A stretch of 20,894 bases of DNA from NCBI GenBank assembly GCA_022592435.1, contig JABYQS010000484.1, forward strand, positions 1 through 20,894, read 5' to 3'. Shown piece by piece: positions 18,317 through 20,894 of this stretch. The translations under genes and the position numbers were made by a program. Origin of the DNA: Cerioporus squamosus (lineage: Eukaryota > Basidiomycota > Agaricomycetes > Polyporales > Polyporaceae). The stretch's first letter is position 1. Every line of letters begins with the position of its first letter. The notes below the pieces were generated by a model that was not told the origin of the DNA, made no database searches, and saw only the letters and a list, made by a program, of their open reading frames with translations.

Positions 18317-19399
18317 ATGCCGGTGGAATTCAACTCGCCCGTCGAACACCGCTTCTACGGGGCCAAGACACACTGCGGCCATTGCGATGCGGAGGCCAGC
18401 GCAGATCGACCCCTTCTGAAGTGTACCGGCTGTGGACTTTCCGTGTACTGCAGCAAAGACTGCCAGAAAGCCGCTTGGGCCGAGCACAAGTCTGTCCCCT
18501 CTTTCTCTCCCGCCAGCACTTGAGCGCGATACTAACGCGGAGGCAACGATTCCAACTAGGATCTGGTGCCGCTCGAGCAAGATGATGCGACGGGCAAAGT
18601 TCGTCGAGCTCATGGAGTCCCTAACCGCGTCCACGCCCCGGCCACCCCCGCCGCTCCCAAGCCGCACCGGGGAGTTCCCATCCGCCATGTCCGTCACCGT
18701 CGACTGGCGCAAGTTCTTCGAGTGCCACCAGATGACGCTCATGGACTTCCTCGAGGTCGCACAGCACCTCGCACACACCCCGCACAACCTCGAGCTCCTG
18801 CGGCGCGGCGAGCTCCTGCTCCAGTGCCACTTCTTCCCGTCAAGCCGAGTGCGCAGCCGAACCCCGCGAACTAGTGGTACCTTTCGCACTGGGAGGTCAC
18901 GCCCGCCGACGCGCTGCTGCAGGAGCACGAGGACTTCCGCGTCGAGTGGGAGCGCCAGCGGCCGACGTGGAAGAAGCTCGACGCGGACCTGAGGAGGGAG
19001 CACGGCGCGCGGTACATCGGGTGCCTTGTCATGGTCAACCGCCTCGGGGTCACGGTCGAGATGGTGCTGCGCCCGATCTGGGCTGCGCGCAACCCGGAGA
19101 TGCTCGCCCTGCAGGAGACGAAGGACGCGCTGTCGGATCTGCTGGAATTCTTCGTGGGGTGCGTCAATACGGGCGTGGTGCGGCAGCGCGACGCTGCGGA
19201 CAACGACGCTGTCAAACCGGGGAAACTGCATCGTGTGCGGGGGACTAAGTCGGGAAAGACGAGCTGGGAGTGGAGGCCGCTGCCTGACGAGCAGGATGAT
19301 GAAGTCTACCGGGATGTCTTGCGGTCCAGGAAGTACACACCGAAGACGGATCTCAAGCTCGTTGCCTTTTGTTACTTTAAGGACGCGCTTTCGCTTTGA
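18317..19399 (+). CDS. MYND-type zinc-finger protein, reading frame apparently broken
   Basis: The first exon (18317-18489) reads SPVEHRFYGAKTHCGHCDAE and a complete MYND finger, with ligands in CGHC, CTGC, YCSKDC and AWAEHK. A 70-base intron (18490-18559) has a weak GTCTGT donor but a perfect TACTAAC branch site. The second segment runs to about 18840 (VDWRKFFECHQMTLMDFLEV, GELLLQCHFFP). From 18879 the protein goes on in another frame (WYLSHWEVTPADALL to TDLKLVAFCYFKDALSL, stop 19397-19399). The only GT..AG pair keeping frame gives a 26-base intron, too short for normal splicing. Otherwise the gene has a one-base loss near 18840 and a TAG at 18876-18878. The start at 18317 is preferred because a TATA-like site overlaps the earlier ATG at 18260. 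The function of this fungal family is unknown. Confidence 0.75.
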
Positions 19400-19763
19400 T
19401 TGGCGCATCGATGCGGGCTGATGTTGCCCTTGTATACCACCATCATCCATGGACAACCTGGGATGGCATTGTGAAGGAAGCGCTACAGATACAGTGCGGG
19501 GATATATACAGGGAACGGCAAGCACGTGAATGGATATAGACTAGGATATCGTGAGTTCGTAATTTGTCCATGCAAGTCCGGGTCAGATGCTGAGTATGTA
19601 GTTCGACGGAGGGGTTGGTATATCATCGAGTTCCATGAGTCCGAGCAAAGATAGTCCATTGTGGCGTCATCAACTGCTACCCGCCAGTGGCCACTACTTG
19701 AACCAGGCACACCGTTAGCGTCCGAGACATATAGCACAAGGCGGTACCTATGAAACACTCACC
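19400..19763. other. convergent 3' flanks, no gene seen
   Basis: This 364-bp stretch lies between the stop codons of the MYND gene (plus strand) and the phosphatase gene (minus strand). It should contain both 3' untranslated regions. A minus-strand open frame of about 90 codons (19483-19758) has no recognisable motif and is probably chance. Confidence 0.45.
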
Positions 19764-20848
19764 TCAAGCCGACGTCACATTACTATTGACATTGTAAATC
19801 GACAACAGGTCCGTGCGGTTAGCCACGGTGTCGTTGATGCCGCACGCGCCAATGAAGTCGCCATACTGCGCGACCCGCTGCTGAATGTAATCCGCGAAGC
19901 TGCCCAGCGCGCACGAGTCGCCGGGCCCATCCTGGCACTCCGAGATCGGGATCGGCGAGCCATTCACGAGCACCCGGACAAACGCCCCGTTGTCCCACAC
20001 GTCCTCCGCGCCGTCGTCCGACATCGTCGAGTTGCTCCCGGACCCCGAGTCGATCGTGGCGTTCGCGCACTGGAGCCGCTCGATCCCGACGTGGCCGAGG
20101 AAGGGCAGGATGTCGGACGTCTTCCACTCGCGCGCGTAGTTGATGCGGTCTGTCGGCATGGTGGTGTTCACGTCGAGGTTCGGGTAGTACGCGGAGTTGT
20201 TGAAGAGGTTCAGCGCGGTCATGATGAGCGGCGGCTCCTCGCGGTGAGTGAAGGAGATGTAGAGCGACTGGTTGAATGTCGAAGTATCGTTCGCGGAGAG
20301 GATGTCGAATGCACTTCGGACCCAGGGCATGCCGAGCTGAGGTGCGATAGGGTTCCCATAGCTGTCAGTAAACGCGTTAGCTTCCGTTCTCATGGATAGA
20401 AGTGGGGCGGGGGAACCATACCCAATGCTGTAGAAGTACATTAGGTCATTGGCGTACTCGAAAGATAGCCACTCCTCCGCGGTGAACACGTCGCAGAAGT
20501 CGGTGCGATTCCGGATGACGACGTCGTAGCCGCATAGTTCCTGCATGCCGTAGATGTCGGTATCGGTAAAGTTAAAGCCAGGGGCGACCTGGTTGAAGCG
20601 AGAAATGAGGGGCGCGGTGTACTTGTCAACCCACGCGCCAGACTGCACGGAGCCCATGGAGGCGTCGAAGGCCGGGCAGGAGGTCTGTCATTCCATGTCA
20701 ATGTCAGTCATTGCGCATACACGGGGCGCACAATAGACGTACATGCGGGGTGAGCGAGTTTGCGCTATCCTCCTCGCCTTCGTTCACCACTACCAACGAC
20801 GCATTGTTACCCAGCCCACCGATGAATGCGTTGGCGGTGTCAACATCC
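19764..20848 (-). CDS. histidine acid phosphatase (branch 2), 3' part, continues past window
   Basis: Three exons are seen: 20848-20743 (starts inside a split codon), 20684-20422 and 20361-19764. All phases fit. The protein is the C-terminal part of a secreted histidine phosphatase of the phytase/MINPP-like group. It reads DTANAFIGGLGNNASLVVVN, LCGYDVVIRN, FCDVFTAEEWLSFEYANDL and YFYSIGYGNPIAPQLGMPWV. The second catalytic motif follows as SFTHREEPPL, HRE where classic phytases have HD. The RHGxRxP motif must lie upstream, outside the window. Many NxS/T sites and four or more cysteines (SCPAF, ELCGYD, FCDVF, DSCALG, GACG) fit secretion and disulfides. The 60-base intron at 20421-20362 is open in frame, so reading through it would add a false 20-residue insert. 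The exact substrate is not determinable here. Confidence 0.88.
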
Positions 20849-20894
20849 CTACTTGCTATATGCGCAATGCTATAATCAGTCCTGATCGTGTTAA

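Noticed and set aside
18296..19525. Minus-strand open frame of about 409 codons opposite the MYND gene
   Set aside because: It is a GC-rich shadow. The plus strand encodes a clear MYND finger and a well-formed protein over the same bases, while the minus translation is Arg/Leu-rich with no motif.
20362..20421. In-frame 20-residue insert in the phosphatase
   Set aside because: It has GTATGG at the donor, GCTAAC as a branch site and ACAG at the acceptor. Removing it restores GYGNPIAPQLG, as expected in the family, so it is an intron.
1..20894. tRNA, rRNA or CRISPR-like arrays
   Set aside because: No cloverleaf with a T-loop consensus, no rRNA-like stretch and no regularly spaced short repeats were seen on reading. 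A dedicated tRNA scan was not possible.

Overview
The window looks like nuclear DNA of a basidiomycete fungus, most likely a wood-decay agaricomycete such as a polypore. Every intact gene that can be assembled is split by introns of about 50-80 bases with GT..AG ends (one is GC..AG), and the gene set fits: an aryl-alcohol-oxidase-type GMC oxidoreductase, VPS28, a HUA1-like protein, a BTB/POZ protein, a MYND-finger protein and a secreted histidine acid phosphatase. The assignment rests on family resemblance and gene architecture, not on a database match.

Positions 1 to about 10,200 are gene-poor and hold mainly coding relics: a frameshifted spliced relic (about 2,579-3,110), a broken MYND-finger gene (3,846-4,270), fragments sharing a QLFAEVV motif, and a few short open frames (7,878-8,132; 8,762-9,043; 9,498-9,714). 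At its centre are two copies, apparently identical by eye, of one 1,018-bp element with 29-bp terminal inverted repeats. They lie head to head at 5,147-6,164 and 6,530-7,547 around a 365-bp spacer. I recognise no transposase in them, so they look like a non-autonomous DNA transposon. Neither copy has a target duplication as read, but turning the spacer around gives each one a perfect 7-bp duplication. The spacer has therefore been inverted, by recombination between the copies or by an assembly choice.

Positions 10,212 to 20,894 are compact and gene-dense. On the minus strand, from left to right, are the GMC oxidoreductase (10,212-12,732), the HUA1-like protein (13,520-14,970), VPS28 (15,368-16,349), the BTB protein (16,535-17,579) and the 3' part of the histidine phosphatase (19,764-20,848, continuing past the window). 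The only plus-strand gene is the MYND-finger gene (18,317-19,399). It diverges from the BTB gene over a 737-bp intergenic stretch and converges on the phosphatase. Its frame breaks near 18,838-18,878, so it may itself be decaying.

Functionally, the oxidoreductase and phosphatase look secreted and nutritional. VPS28 is an ESCRT-I subunit, and the HUA1-like neighbour carries NPF and PPxY motifs typical of proteins working with endocytic and ubiquitin-ligase machinery, so this pair may share a theme. The BTB and MYND proteins belong to large, poorly characterised fungal families.
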